From Tuctoria greenei (Eukaryota; Streptophyta; Magnoliopsida; Poales; Poaceae): a DNA stretch of 64,000 bases. Position 1 is the stretch's first letter. Every line of letters begins with the position of its first letter. Shown here piece after piece: positions 12,277 to 23,400 of the stretch. The notes beneath the pieces are model-generated. The model was not told where the DNA came from, did no database searches, and saw nothing but the letters and a program-made list of their open reading frames with translations. The position numbers and the translations under genes were made by a program. The stretch is taken from contig JAYESD010000003.1 in NCBI GenBank assembly GCA_036927565.1, forward strand, positions 188,313,499 to 188,377,498. The letters run 5' to 3'.

Positions 12277-12293
12277 ATTGGTATCAGAGCCAC
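12277..12293 (+). other. Gyp-M primer binding site (tRNA-Met)
   Basis: TTGGTATCAGAGCCA lies one or two bases after the LTR end, complementary to the 3' end of plant initiator tRNA-Met. The following 250 bp to the gag ATG are an untranslated leader in which I see no other feature. Confidence 0.9.
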
Positions 12294-12545
12294 AGGTTGA
12301 CCGTAGGATGCAGCCTAGATAGAATGGACACTTTAGAGCACGTAGGAGCACTCAGGAATCGATGTGTTTTCGCTTGAAGTGCTGTTTGCTATATATATTG
12401 TTTGCTTGTGTGCTTAATAGAGGATTTTGGGATGCCTTAGCATTGCCATGTTTACCTAGGCTAGTGTGGCTAGCTGTTTAGTTTATATCCCTTGATGCAT
12501 ATAGTTGGGGACGTTTTCCAATTCTTACCTACTGCTTTTCTTCAG

Positions 12546-13700
12546 ATGGCGAGGACTCGCAACCAGAGGGATGGCAATGATGAAGAGGAGAACAATGGAG
12601 TGCCTCAGAACAACAATGGGCAAGGATCTACTCAGGGAGCTATCAACATCGAGCAGCTATTGGCCATGCAAAACCAGCTCGTGCAGACCATGATACAGAC
12701 TATGGGACAGCTGCAGGCTGGCAATATCAACAATCAGCCCCACATGCCTCCACCGCCACCCCACCTCCTCATAACCGATTGGGAGAGTTTATGAGGACTA
12801 GGCCGTCAACCTTTGCTCAAGCCGCAGACCCTATGGATGCGGATGATTGGCTCAAGTCCGTGGAGAAGAAACTTGCTATTGTCCAATGCAGTCACCGGGA
12901 GAAGGTGCTATTTGCTTCTCATCAACTCGTTGGAGCAGCTGCAGATTGGTGGGATTCTTATTGCAGTGCTCATGAGAACCGAGAAAGAATCACTTGGGCC
13001 GAATTCAAGGAGAATTTTCATTCTCATTATGTGCCCGAGGGTGTTATGATCTTGAAGAGGCAAGAATTTGAGAATTTAAGGCAAGGAAGATCAAGCGTGA
13101 GTGAATATCTTAATAAATTCACTAAACTCTCAAGGTATGCGCCTGAGGATGTTAGCCGGGACTGCCGGAAGCAATACTTGTTCATGAGGGGATTGAACAA
13201 TACGATCCAAGTGCAATTGCTCAACTGTGATTATGTCAATTTCCAAAAGCTTGTGGACAAAGCAATTGTGGTTGAGAACAAGATCCGTGAGATGGAGCAA
13301 GAAATCAAGAGGAAGGCGCCATATCAAGGACAGCAACAAGGAAGTAATGTGTGCCCTCGCTTTGCGCCGCCCAATGCACCTCATTACAGCTCCTCTATTC
13401 CTGCTCAGCGCCCTGGTTATGCACCGCGCCCAACTCAGTTTGTGCAGCAGCGCCCTGTTATGCAAGCACCTAGGCCTCCAATGCCCTATGAGCCTCGTGC
13501 TAATTTTCCTGCTGCAAATGTTCAAAAGTCAAAACCAAACTCGTCCCAATAATTCTGGTGGAGTTAAGAAGTGCTATACTTGTGGAGAAGCTGGACACTT
13601 TGCACATCAATGTCCTAAGTCGGGCCTTGGTCAAGGAAGCAATGCATCGAGGCAAAACCCAAGACCTAATGGAGGACAGCCACAAGGAAGTCATCGACAG
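12546..13700 (+). pseudogene. gag: Gyp-M gag (capsid and CCHC nucleocapsid), frameshifted
   Basis: I chose ATG 12546 (MARTRNQRDGND) because the homologous gag of Gyp-N starts at the same place. The N-terminus is Gln/Asn-rich, followed by a proline run. A retrotransposon gag domain follows (MDADDWLKSVEKKL, AAADWWDSY, FRQGRSS-type LRQGRSSVSEYL, about 12830-13140). A zinc knuckle CYTCGEAGHFAHQCP (C-x2-C-x4-H-x4-C) lies at 13572-13613. Frameshifts near 12765 and near 13540 break the protein into three frames. The product would form the virus-like particle that packages the RNA. Confidence 0.92.
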
Positions 13701-16700
13701 CAAAATTTTGCTTGTGGCAACGTGAACCATGTCTCTACGGAGGATGCTCAACAAGCGGATGACGTGATCATTGGTATGTTTCTCGCCAACTCCAACCCCG
13801 CGACTATGTTATTTGATTCTGGAGCATCGCATTCATTCATTGCATTGAAGTATGTTACCAAGTATAGTTTGCCTATCTCTCATATGAAGTTTACTCTGTT
13901 GGTTAAGTCTCCTGGAGGAGAGATGAGGACAAATATAGTATGTCCAAAAGTAAGCCTTAGAATAAGGGGGGTAGACTTCTCCGCCAACCTCATTGTTTTA
14001 GATTCTCAAGGGTTGGATATTATACTTGGTATGGACTGGTTGAGGAAGCACAATGGAGTTATTGAATGTGCCACAAAGACGGTGAAGTTGACTAATGAAG
14101 AAGGGATCACCGTAGAATTTGAAGCAACCCAACATGCACCGAAGCAATTAGAGCTGAATCATATGGACGGTGTCGCAATTGAGGAGATTCTGGTGGTGTG
14201 TGAATTTTTGGATGTTTTTCCGGACGAGTTGCCAGGTATGCCACCTGATCGAGACATTGAGTTTGTTATTCATTTAATACCTGGAACTGCACCTATAGCT
14301 AAGAGGCCGTATAGGATGCCTCCTATGGAATTAGCGGAGCTCAAGAAGCAAATTCAAGAGCAATTAGAGAAGGGTTTCATTCGCCCTAGCTCTTCACCTT
14401 GGGGAGCGCCCGTTCTATTTGTGGACAAGAAGGACGGATCCCAAAGGATGTGCGTGGATTACCGAGCTCTCAACGAGGTAACAATCAAGAACAAGTACAC
14501 CTTGCCACGCATAGAAGACTTGTTTGATCAGATGAAGGGTGCTTGTGTCTTCTCTAAGATTGACTTGAGGTCGGGATACTTTCAAATGAAGATTAGACCA
14601 TCGGACATACCCAAGACAGTATTTAGGACACGGTATGGATCTTATGAGTACACCGTGATGTCTTTTGGATTGACAAATGCGCGTGACTACTTTATGTACC
14701 TCATGAATAAAGTCTTCATGGAGTACTTGGACAAGTTCGTTGTGGTATTTATTGATGACATTATGATCTACTCGAAGGATGAGAGGGAACACGAGGAACA
14801 CTTGAGGCTTACGTTGCAAAAATTGAGGGAGCATCAATTGTATGCCAAGTTCAGTAAATGTCAATTCTGGTTACGGGAAGTTTCCTTCTTAGGCCATATT
14901 ATTTCCGGAGGAGGAGTATCAGTTGACCCAGGGAAGGTGAGAGATGTGCTAAAGTGGGAACCGCCACAGAATGTCAAGGAAATTCAGAGTTTTCTTGGGA
15001 TGGCTGGGTATTACCGTCGATTCATCAAGGACTTTTCCAAGATAGCCAAGCCTATGACGGAGTTGCTAACGAAGGGAAAGGCGTTCCAATGGACTGAAGC
15101 TTGTCAGGATAGCTTTGAGGAGTTAAAGAAGCGGTTGACAACAGCCCCAGTTTTGGTATTGCCGGATGTAAGCAAGAGTTTTGACATTTATTGCGATGCA
15201 TCAAGACAAGGACTTGGATGTGTATTGATGCAAGAAGGTCAAGTGGTCGCCTATGCGTCAAGACAATTGAAGAAACATGAGCAGAATTACCCAACACATG
15301 ATTTAGAACTTGCAGCCGTGGTACATGCATTGAAGATTTGGAGACACTATATTCTCGGACATAGGTGTGAAATTTACACGGATCACAAGAGTTTGAAGTA
15401 TATTTTCACACAAACGTATCTGAACTTGAGGCAACGAAGATGGTTAGATCTCATCAAAGATTATGATTTGGGGATCAACTATCATCCGGGAAAAGCCAAT
15501 GTTGTGGCCGATGCTTTGAAGAGAAAGGGAGTAAGTCATCAACTCACGGTTCGAGAGTTACCATTCGAGTTATGTAAGGAGTTTGAGCGGTTGAACCATA
15601 GGTTTGTAAACGAGATGGAGATGATGGAGTTAAACCCAACCTTGGAGCAAGAAATTCAAGAAGCACAAACCACGGATGAGGAGATCAAGGAAATCAAGTA
15701 AAGAATCAAAGAAGGAAGAGAATTCAGATTTGATGAAGACGAACATGGTACCTTATGGCTTGGAAAGAGAATCGTTGTGCCTAATGCAAAGCATATTCGG
15801 GAGACAATATTAAAGGAGGCACATGACTCGCCTTACTCGATTCACCCCGGATGTACGAAGGTGTACAAGGACTTGAAGGCGTACTATTGGTGGGATAGCA
15901 TGAAAAAGGACATAGCTGAATATGTAGCATTATGTGATGTGTGCCAACGAGTCAAGGCGGAACATCAAAGGCCAGCCGGATTATTGCAACCGTTGAAGAT
16001 TCCGGAATAGAAGTGGGAAGAAATTGGTATGGACTTCATAGTTGGGTTACCGCGTACTCAGTCCGGGTATGACTCAATTTGGGTAATTGTGGATCGTTTA
16101 ACCAAGTCAGCTCATTTTGTCCCTGTGAAGACCAAGTATACAGCTGCACGATTGGCCGAAAAATACATGGAGCATATTGTGTGTCGACATGGAGTCCCTA
16201 AGAAGATAGTCTCGGATAGAGGTTCTCAATTTACCTCCAGATTTTGGCAAAAATTGCATGAAGCTTTGGGAACGAGGTTGAATTTTAGTTCAGCATATCA
16301 TCCTCAAACGGATGGACAAACCGAGAGGACCAATCAGATTTTGGAGGACATGTTAAGAGCTTGTGCTTTAAAGCATGGGAAAAGTTGGGACAAAAGCTTG
16401 CCATACGCAGAATTTTCATACAACAATAGTTACCAAGCAAGCTTGAAAATGTCACCATATGAAGCACTTTATGGGAGGAAGTGTAGGACACCTTTATTCT
16501 GGAATGAGGCAGGAGAAACTCAAGTATTTTGTCCGGACGTGTTGCAAGAAGCCGAAAAGCAAGTCCAAATAATTCGTGGAAACTTGAGGGCTGCCCAATC
16601 AAGGCAAAAAGGCTATGCGGATAATAGGAGAAGGAAATTAGCCTTTGAAATAGGAGATTTTGTTTACCTCAAGGTGTCACCAATGATAGGTCATAAGAGG

Positions 16701-17228
16701 TTTAACATAAGAGGCAAGCTCGCACCTCGTTATATTGGACCATTCAAGATTTTGGACAAAAGAGGAGAAGTAGCATATAAGTTGGAGATGCCAGCTCATC
16801 TTTCAGACGTACATGATGTCTTTCATGTTTCCCAGCTCAAGAAGTGTTTGAGAGTACCGGAAGAACAAGTGCCAATGGAAGAATTGGAACTAGAGGAAGA
16901 TTTGACGTATGCCGAGCAACCGGTCAAAATCTTGGAAACCAAGGAGAGAGTCACAAGGAACAAGGTGATTCGACGGTGTAAAGTCCAATGGAAGCACCAT
17001 ACCGAAAAAGAAGCAACTTGGGAGCTAGAAGATGATCTCAAGAAGGAATTTCCCTATCTCTTCTCTTCTTTGTCGAATCTCGAGGGTGAGATTCATTTTA
17101 AGGGGGGTAGGTTTGTAACACCCTCATTTTCATGCATCATGCCTTGCATACACTCATATACATGTTTAACATTAACCCATAACAAGAGGAACAAGTTTAA
17201 AATTGATTTGGAACAAAACCGCACTTAA
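13701..17228 (+). pseudogene. pol: Gyp-M pol: protease, RT, RNase H, integrase, chromodomain
   Basis: One reading frame throughout. Protease: FDSGASHS at about 13812 and GMDWL at about 14030. RT: LEKGFIRPSSSPWGAPVLF, CVDYRALN, SKIDLRSGY and catalytic VFIDD at 14745-14760. RNase H: IYCDAS, YTDHKSLKY, HPGKANVVADAL (one residue off the common ALSRK). Integrase: H..H and CDVC (15820-15950), then MDFIVGLP (D at 16032), VSDRG (D at 16215) and QTERTNQ (E at 16323), giving exactly D-x35-E. The chromodomain-like tail has ATWELEDDL (about 17010-17060). Only two lesions: TAA at 15699-15701 and TAG at 16008-16010. The frame runs on through the polypurine tract 115 nt into the LTR. Confidence 0.95.
17096..17113 (+). 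other. Gyp-M polypurine tract
   Basis: AAGGGGGGTAGG immediately before the 3' LTR. The same tract in Gyp-N (27417-27440, reversed) has a longer G run. Confidence 0.85.
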
Positions 17229-17243
17229 AAATGTAGGAAAGTG

Positions 17244-17564
17244 CGGACTAGTCCAGTTTTGCTGAGGACTAGTCCGATTTCTCTCTGTCTAAAAACGGAC
17301 TTGTCCGTTTTTGCTGCGGATTAGTCCGATATTTGCCTCTGGACAACTTCGGACTTGTCCGATTTTGTGCGGACTAGTCCGGTATTCCATGAATCCTTGA
17401 AAATTTGCTAAGTCCCTGGACTTTTCCGGACTAGTCCGGTGTCCCAGCGGACTTGTCCGTTTTCCTTTCTGACTAAGATCGGACTTGTCCGATTTTAGGC
17501 CAGACTTGTCCGATTTTCTCCCTGGAAAACTTCGGACTAGTCCGGTCCTGTCCGGACTTGTCCG
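17244..17564 (+). repeat. Array of 12 palindromes CGGAC(T/A)(A/T)GTCCG in the Gyp-M 3' LTR
   Basis: Sites start at 17244, 17265, 17296, 17317, 17350, 17370, 17427, 17448, 17480, 17501, 17533 and 17553. They form six pairs, 20-21 bp apart within a pair. Pairs repeat every 52-54 bp except one gap of 77. Centres are TAG or TTG, so both CGGACTAGTCCG and CGGACTTGTCCG occur. The intervening DNA is not conserved between units to the same degree. Confidence 0.95.
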
Positions 17565-17732
17565 ATATTTTGTGACTCCGAGATTGACCTTTTTTTTACG
17601 ACTTGTTTCTTGGGTTTCACGTCAAGTGGGCCTAGGGACGTTGTGCCCAACTCTTTTAGAGCCCATGTGGGACTCTAAACCGGCCTCTACTCATCCTAAA
17701 CTCGAAATCCATCTAACCCTAGCCTCCACCCC

Positions 17733-17740
17733 TATATAAA
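17733..17740 (+). promoter_or_regulatory. Gyp-M LTR TATA box
   Basis: TATATAAA about 170 bp after the palindrome array. The matching sequence is present reversed in both Gyp-N LTRs (about 26788-26797 and 31946-31955), which supports a conserved core promoter of this LTR family. Confidence 0.7.
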
Positions 17741-20009
17741 CAACCCCACCCCTTGGTTTGACATCTATTTGCCACATTTCCACCCACCCAAACCCTAGTT
17801 CGTGGGGAGCCACCATCAAGGAGGGAGGAGAAGATCCCAAACAAGAAGAAGAAGAGGAGGAAACGAAGGAGGATCAAGATCTCCACCAAGTTTCGTCCTT
17901 CACCACCAATTCATCTCCAAGTTCATCACCAACCCTAGATCATCAAGATCCAAGTGTTACCTCCAAGTTTCTTGGTTCATTGGAGTTCTAAACACCTGGT
18001 ATACCTTCTATTCTCTTTTCCCTATGCGAATTCAACCCATAATCTCCAAATTCACGTCGATCTAGAAAAGCCTAATCTGCTGATCTCGCAGAGTGCGGAC
18101 TTGTCCGGTCCCTAGCGGACTAGTCCGATTTTTCTAGTTAAATTGTGTTGAATTGGTTCTAAAATTTGATCTAATCGAATCCAAACCTGTATAAACTTGT
18201 TAAAAGCTATTAGAACTAGTTAGTTATCATTAAAAGCAATCAATTAACAAGTTCTACCTTGCATTTGCATTAATCATGCATGTCATGTCATATTGAGTAA
18301 TATTTGTGCACTCTTTGATTGTGTTTCTTGTCTTGTATGTTTATTGTGTGGATTAGACGGATTTGCGCTAGAGAGTGCCACGGAGGATCTACAACATCAA
18401 GAGTTTGAAGGCTTTGACCCTAATCAACAGCAAGAGCAAGGCAAGTGTCCTTGAAGCATATTGATCCTGTTTTTAAAATAAATGTTTTGTTTGCAAAACT
18501 GCATGCTTGTGTCAAATTGATGGAAAATCCTATGGCAGGAAGTTTACTAGTTTTGTTTGACCACCCTTGTCACTTGGAATTTATGGTAGAGAGTTGGGAA
18601 GGGTTTTTACCTTTTTGCTTCGCTTAATCAACTGGGATGGGAAACAACTATATCACTCAATTTAATTATGCATGGATGATATTATGGTTAACATGAACTG
18701 GTTAAACATGGTATGGTAATGGATGATCTAAGCAACCCTGGTATGTGGATGGGTTGGATGTTATGGTGGTTTGCTTGCTTTAGATCTAAGGACCGGTTCA
18801 TGCGAGAATAAGCCAGGACTACAGTGCCACCACGAGGCCAAGTATGGGTGCGGCGTAGCTGATTAATTAGGGCTTTGCTAGTGCTGTTTGGACCATTGTG
18901 GATGCTCGGGGAAGGGGTAGTCGGATTGGGTTTGTTGATGATTGGTGGGACTACCCTGGGATCCGAATGGCTCAAGAGGGGGCCCTTGGTTGAAGATGTG
19001 CTCTGCGGGAGACATCGCCACCGGTGAAACCTCAGTGGGGTCTAAATAGGCTAGTAATCCCTTTGTAAAGGCTATTTTGTGATCTCTTGGCCACACACCA
19101 ACGGAAGTGTGTAATGTGACCGATGGGTCATGGGCATAAGGGAGGTTCTTAGTCGCCGAAAGGTGATGAAATCACGAACACGTGGGTAAAGAGGTACAAA
19201 CTCTGCAGAGTGTTAATTAAAACTATCATGATAGCCGTGCTCCCGGTTATGAGCGCCTGGACAACTTCCATGATTAGAGGCAAATTGGAATTTGGGATGG
19301 TTATGGTTGGGTAATGGTTAAGGTTGATATTATGGTTATGGTTTGGTGATGGTTATGGTTTGGTAATGGTTATGGATGGTTATGGATTAATCTCTGGTAA
19401 TGAATATGGTTATTGGCAATGGTGAAATCTGGACTTATTGATGATGGTAATGAATTCGGTTTGGTATTATGGTATTACTCGTGATTATGATTGGTTTATT
19501 TCACATACTTATACTATATTGCTTTTCAAACGTTTTAATGTACTTTTCAGCACTTTACCATTATTATTGTCGTCATTTGAATCAGCCACATGTCATACTT
19601 TCCACACTTGCCGAGTACGACATGTACTCACTCTTGCAATCCCCCCCAACAGTTGCAGGTCAGGATTGGGAGTTTGATGGCGATAATGCGGAGTTCTAGG
19701 CCGTGTCTACCGTCAGCTTTGCCTGTGGTGTTGATTGGAGCTGCGCATGCATACCCTGTCGCTTATGTTGCATAGTTGCTTAGTTTGCTTAATTAGTTTA
19801 TTTCCGCTGCATTAGTTGAACTTGTCATTAATAGTCATTAGAGCTTGTATTCGAGGATAATCTGGTTCGTGTAATAAAATTTGGTTAATTAATCTTGTCT
19901 TGTGGTAATTTTCTGTATACTCTTTTGTGATTGCACTCGTGTATGTGTGATGAACATCCTGGGCACACATATGCGTTAGCTTGAATCATTTTCGGAACCG
20001 GGCGTCACA

Positions 20010-20115
20010 GGTTATATCTGACATGTGGGCCTCCGAAGGTCTTCAAATCAAGTAGATGACTTTCCTTTGAGATCTTTATAACCTCAAGGGGTGTACGGTT
20101 TCCAGGGTACCGACA
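20010..20115 (-). mobile_element. Tat-1 3' LTR, first 106 bp
   Basis: Nearly identical to 35252-35356, the start of the Tat-1 5' LTR (minus strand begins TGTCGGTACCCTGG). The rest was displaced by Gyp-M and then deleted. Adjacent plus-strand GTGGCCCCCTGGACC (20116-20130) is the reversed polypurine tract, which identifies this as the 3' copy. Confidence 0.9.
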
Positions 20116-20130
20116 GTGGCCCCCTGGACC

Positions 20131-20488
20131 TACCTCCGGGGAAGACCACTGGGGTGAAGTCATTCCGCCGGAGGTGGGTGGATCCTCGCGACTTTTGCGT
20201 TGAGTCTTCAAAGGTCTTCGGAGGTGCTGTTGGCGAGGATTTGGAGTTAAATCCTCGCCGCTTGGCGTATCCCGTGTGCGGCAGATGAGATCTTTGGCGT
20301 GCGGATCTCACGCAATTGAAGGTCGCTGGTTCCCGATACGAAAACCGTATCGGTTCCGCGCTCCTTGTCAGGCCGCCGCCTTCGGGTTTCCCGCCTCATG
20401 ATGACAACCGTTCGCCTGGGTAAGAACCACGACTTGATCGTCGGGGTGGTCCCGGGCCCCCTTGTCATCGACTGGGTGGAATTTTTGA
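20131..20488. other. Tat-1 noncoding DNA between the antisense gene and the 3' LTR
   Basis: About 360 bp, GC-rich. It would include the promoter or leader of the antisense gene if that gene is transcribed. I see no TATA box or repeat that I would defend. Confidence 0.5.
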
Positions 20489-23400
20489 ATGGTATCTTCG
20501 ACTTCCTTGCGGTTTCCATCCAAGCATTGCGAGGTCTTACTTAAGAAGGAAAGTGCGCACCGTCGGGAGTTCTTTACGCCTCTCATCTGTTCTTGCGCTC
20601 AAACTCCCAACGTGTGCTTCACTTTTCCTCTCTTGCCTTGCTATGCCGCGATGGAGTTGGGTCTCCGTGAAAGCCGTTTGAAGACCGACGGCGACCTGAA
20701 GAAGGTCCGGGCCCTCATGGGATGGTCCTCGGACTTCTTCAACCGCTCGGTCCGCACCGGTGGAGAGCTCCCGTTTGAGAAGGAGCAGTACTTCTCCTCG
20801 TACGCCATGGTGGGGTTGATCCCACCTTTTTCTTCCTTTTTCCTGATGCTGCTGGACTTTTATGGTCTGCAGCTATACCACCTTGGCCCTCACTCCATTC
20901 TTCTCGTGTCTATCTTTGTCCACTTCTGTGAGATGTGGGTGGGCATCCCCCCATGCATTGAACTCTTCCGGGCCTTCTTCACCGTCCACACTACCGGTAG
21001 GAGGAATGAGTACCTTGGCTTCTACTACATCGTGAAGCGCAAGAAGTGCCCATTCAAGTACCTCCGGTCGTTTCCCTCTGGGAAGTGGGATGACTGGAAG
21101 AAGGACTGGATAGTCATCCGGGTGGAGGAGCACGAGAGGCTGGAGCTGCCCGAAGGCCTCCCCAACATTGACACGACGATCTGGAGTGAAGCTCCGGTGC
21201 TGGCAGACGCCTTCGACCCTGTTCTGACCAGGATCCGCCAGTGCGTGGAGGGGGGATTAACCCCTCAAGCGGTGTTTTGTAACTTCCTGGTCAACAGGTG
21301 GGCACCGCTGAAGAAGAGAGAGAAACTCGCATGGGCCCTCAACAGCTTGATTGACGACGACCGGGTCGAGACTGGGCTGAAGTCCAACATGGTGGGGAAA
21401 ACCTTGGAGTTCCACCTCAAGAAGTTCCAGCACGGCATCGACGTCGAGGGTGATGACTTGACTCTGCCATTGGCTTTTCTTCCTCTGAACGTGGAAGTTG
21501 AGTTCAGTAGGGAGCTCCGGCGGAAGATGCCCATGCTTGACGACCTTGGTGTCGTCGAGAGAAGATCAACCACCAGGGTGACGATCCCTGGAGTGTCCGA
21601 AGGTGGCTCCGACCCTACTCTGAAGCCGAGGGAAGAGGTCGTCGGCAAGGGCAAGGAGCTGGCGGATGAACCCATGAGCCGGAAGAGGAAGCTGCAGTAT
21701 GCCGACGGAAGGTTCGTCAGGCCCGCTACTCCTGCGTCGGCTCCTTCTACCCGGAGGGGAAGGTCTTCTACAACCGCAGCGACTGTTCCCGTAGTGTGAT
21801 CCTCCCGGGGCGCGACTGTTCCCGCAGTGGGGTCCTCCCAGGGTGTTAGCTCCGGGCATGCGACTCCAGCACCTAGGCCGGTGGAGGCCTCTAGGTCTGG
21901 GGGTTCTTCCCGATCGAGGGGGGCCTCGACTTGGGAAACACCCGTGGCCGCAACGAGTTCCGGGGGGCCTTCCAAAGCTTCCACGCCGGCTATGACCAGC
22001 CCAGAACGCCCAAGAAAAAGGTTCTGCGCAAGCTGGTGCGGAAGCCTCCCAAGGTAATTTTTAATCTTTACCTTGGATAATTGTTTTAATTGTAGTAACT
22101 ATTTTTTAAGTTTCTTCATTCATCATCTGCAGCGTCCCCAAGAAGGGGAGTGAGGCTCCACCCTCAGCCACGGCGGCTGAAGCCGTGAGGGTGGAAGCTT
22201 CTGCTCCTGTCCCGGTGCCGCCCCAAGTGGTGGCTGAAGCTACGACAGCTCCGACGCCGGTTGTCGTGGTCATGGACCTCGACTCATCCCCAGAGGCATT
22301 CGTGGTAGCGCCGGACCGCGGGAGTGAAGATGCGCCAGCGGCACCTGTCCTGGAGGTTGAAGCTCCGGGTCCTGGTGCTGAGCTGATGGTAGCTCCGGCT
22401 GTTGAGCCGGAAGAAGCTGTGATTCCGGCCCTTGAGCCGGAAAGTGTTGAAGCTCCAGCAGTCGAGCCGGAGGTGATTGAAGTCCTGGCGTGTGAGCCAG
22501 AAGCTGAGGAAGTCACGACAGTTGGGCCGACAACCTCCAAAGCATCGGCCGCTGAGCCGGCCGATGTTGAAGATCTTCTGGCTCCCGAGCCGGTTGTTGG
22601 AGAGGTGTCGGAGCCCGAGCTCCCATCGGAGGAGGTGCCCAGACCAGAGCCAGCAGCGGCTCCTGCTCCGGAAGTGACGACGTCGGAGGTACCTGCGGCC
22701 GAGCTGGAGTGCCCAAGCGAAATCGCTGGCCCCCTGCCTGAGGGGGTGGACGAAGACCTGGCGGCAGGGCCTTCCTCGATGGCGACTGAGGCCATCCCGG
22801 AGGACGGCACTAGTGCCATGGAGACTCAGGGGACCACTCTTGTTGAGTGGGACCCAATTTTTGTATCTGAAAACCCGCTGGAACCAGCGGAGGAGACCCC
22901 AGCAGGTCCGGAACCTATCCCGTTGTCACTGTCTATTGACAACGCATGTTCCAGTCTGCGTCAAGTCCAACTAGCCTTCTTCCACGACAGCAAGGCTCTT
23001 GAAGAGGAGCGCCAAACCCTTAGGCGGTGGCGTAACCGGCTCTACTTCGAGACCAAGCTGGCGCAGTCGAGGCTAGCGGATGACAAAGAGTGGATCAAGC
23101 GGGAGAAGATCCGCCTGTAGTATTGGGGTAAATTATTGGATGACAGGGAGAGTTTGACTCGCTCCCTCGACGTTCAATCCCGGGAGATCTAGGATCAGGC
23201 CAAAGCAGCCAATAGTGCGGCCGATGAACGCCATGAAAGGCTTGAGGCCATTAACACTACACTCATCAAGCGCCGAGAGGCACTTGAAGAGAGGGAGAAA
23301 CGGCTCGAAGATGAAGAGCAGAAACTCCTAGTGCTGCGGGATGACATCCTGAGGAGGGAGGAGGAGCTCGCCGAGAAGGTGGCTCTGGCTGACAAGGGCC

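Larger units (their letters stand above)
11621..20009 (+). mobile_element. Gyp-M: chromovirus with truncated 5' LTR
   Basis: Consists of a partial 5' LTR (11621-12275), primer site, gag, pol with chromodomain, polypurine tract and complete 3' LTR (17114-20009). It sits inside the Tat-1 3' LTR: the right flank (20010 on) continues Tat-1 LTR sequence matching 35245-35356. The left flank is lost because the 5' LTR is cut at 11621 and joined to Cop-B2. Gag-pol is complete in domains but has two frameshifts in gag and two stops in pol. Confidence 0.93.
17114..20009 (+). mobile_element. Gyp-M 3' LTR
   Basis: Begins TGTAACACCC, ends GGGCGTCACA, 2896 bp. In order it holds a palindrome array (17244-17564), a TATA box (TATATAAA, 17733-17740), an untranslated leader-like region, one more palindrome pair (18096-18127), a TTATGG-rich simple repeat (about 19300-19400), and AATAAA at 19873-19878. 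It is about the same length and order as both Gyp-N LTRs. The flank GGTTA at 20010-20014 is the probable surviving half of its target duplication. Confidence 0.93.

Noticed and set aside
12277..12293. tRNA-like sequence TGGTATCAGAGCC at several places
   Set aside because: These are primer binding sites directly after LTR ends, only 12-18 nt long, not tRNA genes.
17758..17991. A 77-codon open frame in the LTR leader, open in all three complete LTRs of the family (also 26539-26772 and 31697-31930)
   Set aside because: It begins with TTG, not ATG, and I find no in-frame ATG upstream near the likely transcript start. Three related copies staying open over 230 bp is expected by descent alone.
19300..19400. 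TTATGG-rich stretch as a telomere-type or microsatellite locus
   Set aside because: It is part of the LTR of this chromovirus family, present in each copy, and too irregular to be telomeric.
20489..22053. A resident host gene between two transposons
   Set aside because: The GC-rich gene lies between the Tat-1 polypurine tract/3' LTR and Tat-1 internal sequence, so it belongs to the element; it also has four in-frame stops.
22106..22819. A 237-codon minus-strand ORF rich in Ser, Gly, Thr and Ala
   Set aside because: It is the shadow of the Glu/Pro/Val repeat of the antisense gene's exon 2; low complexity, no domain.
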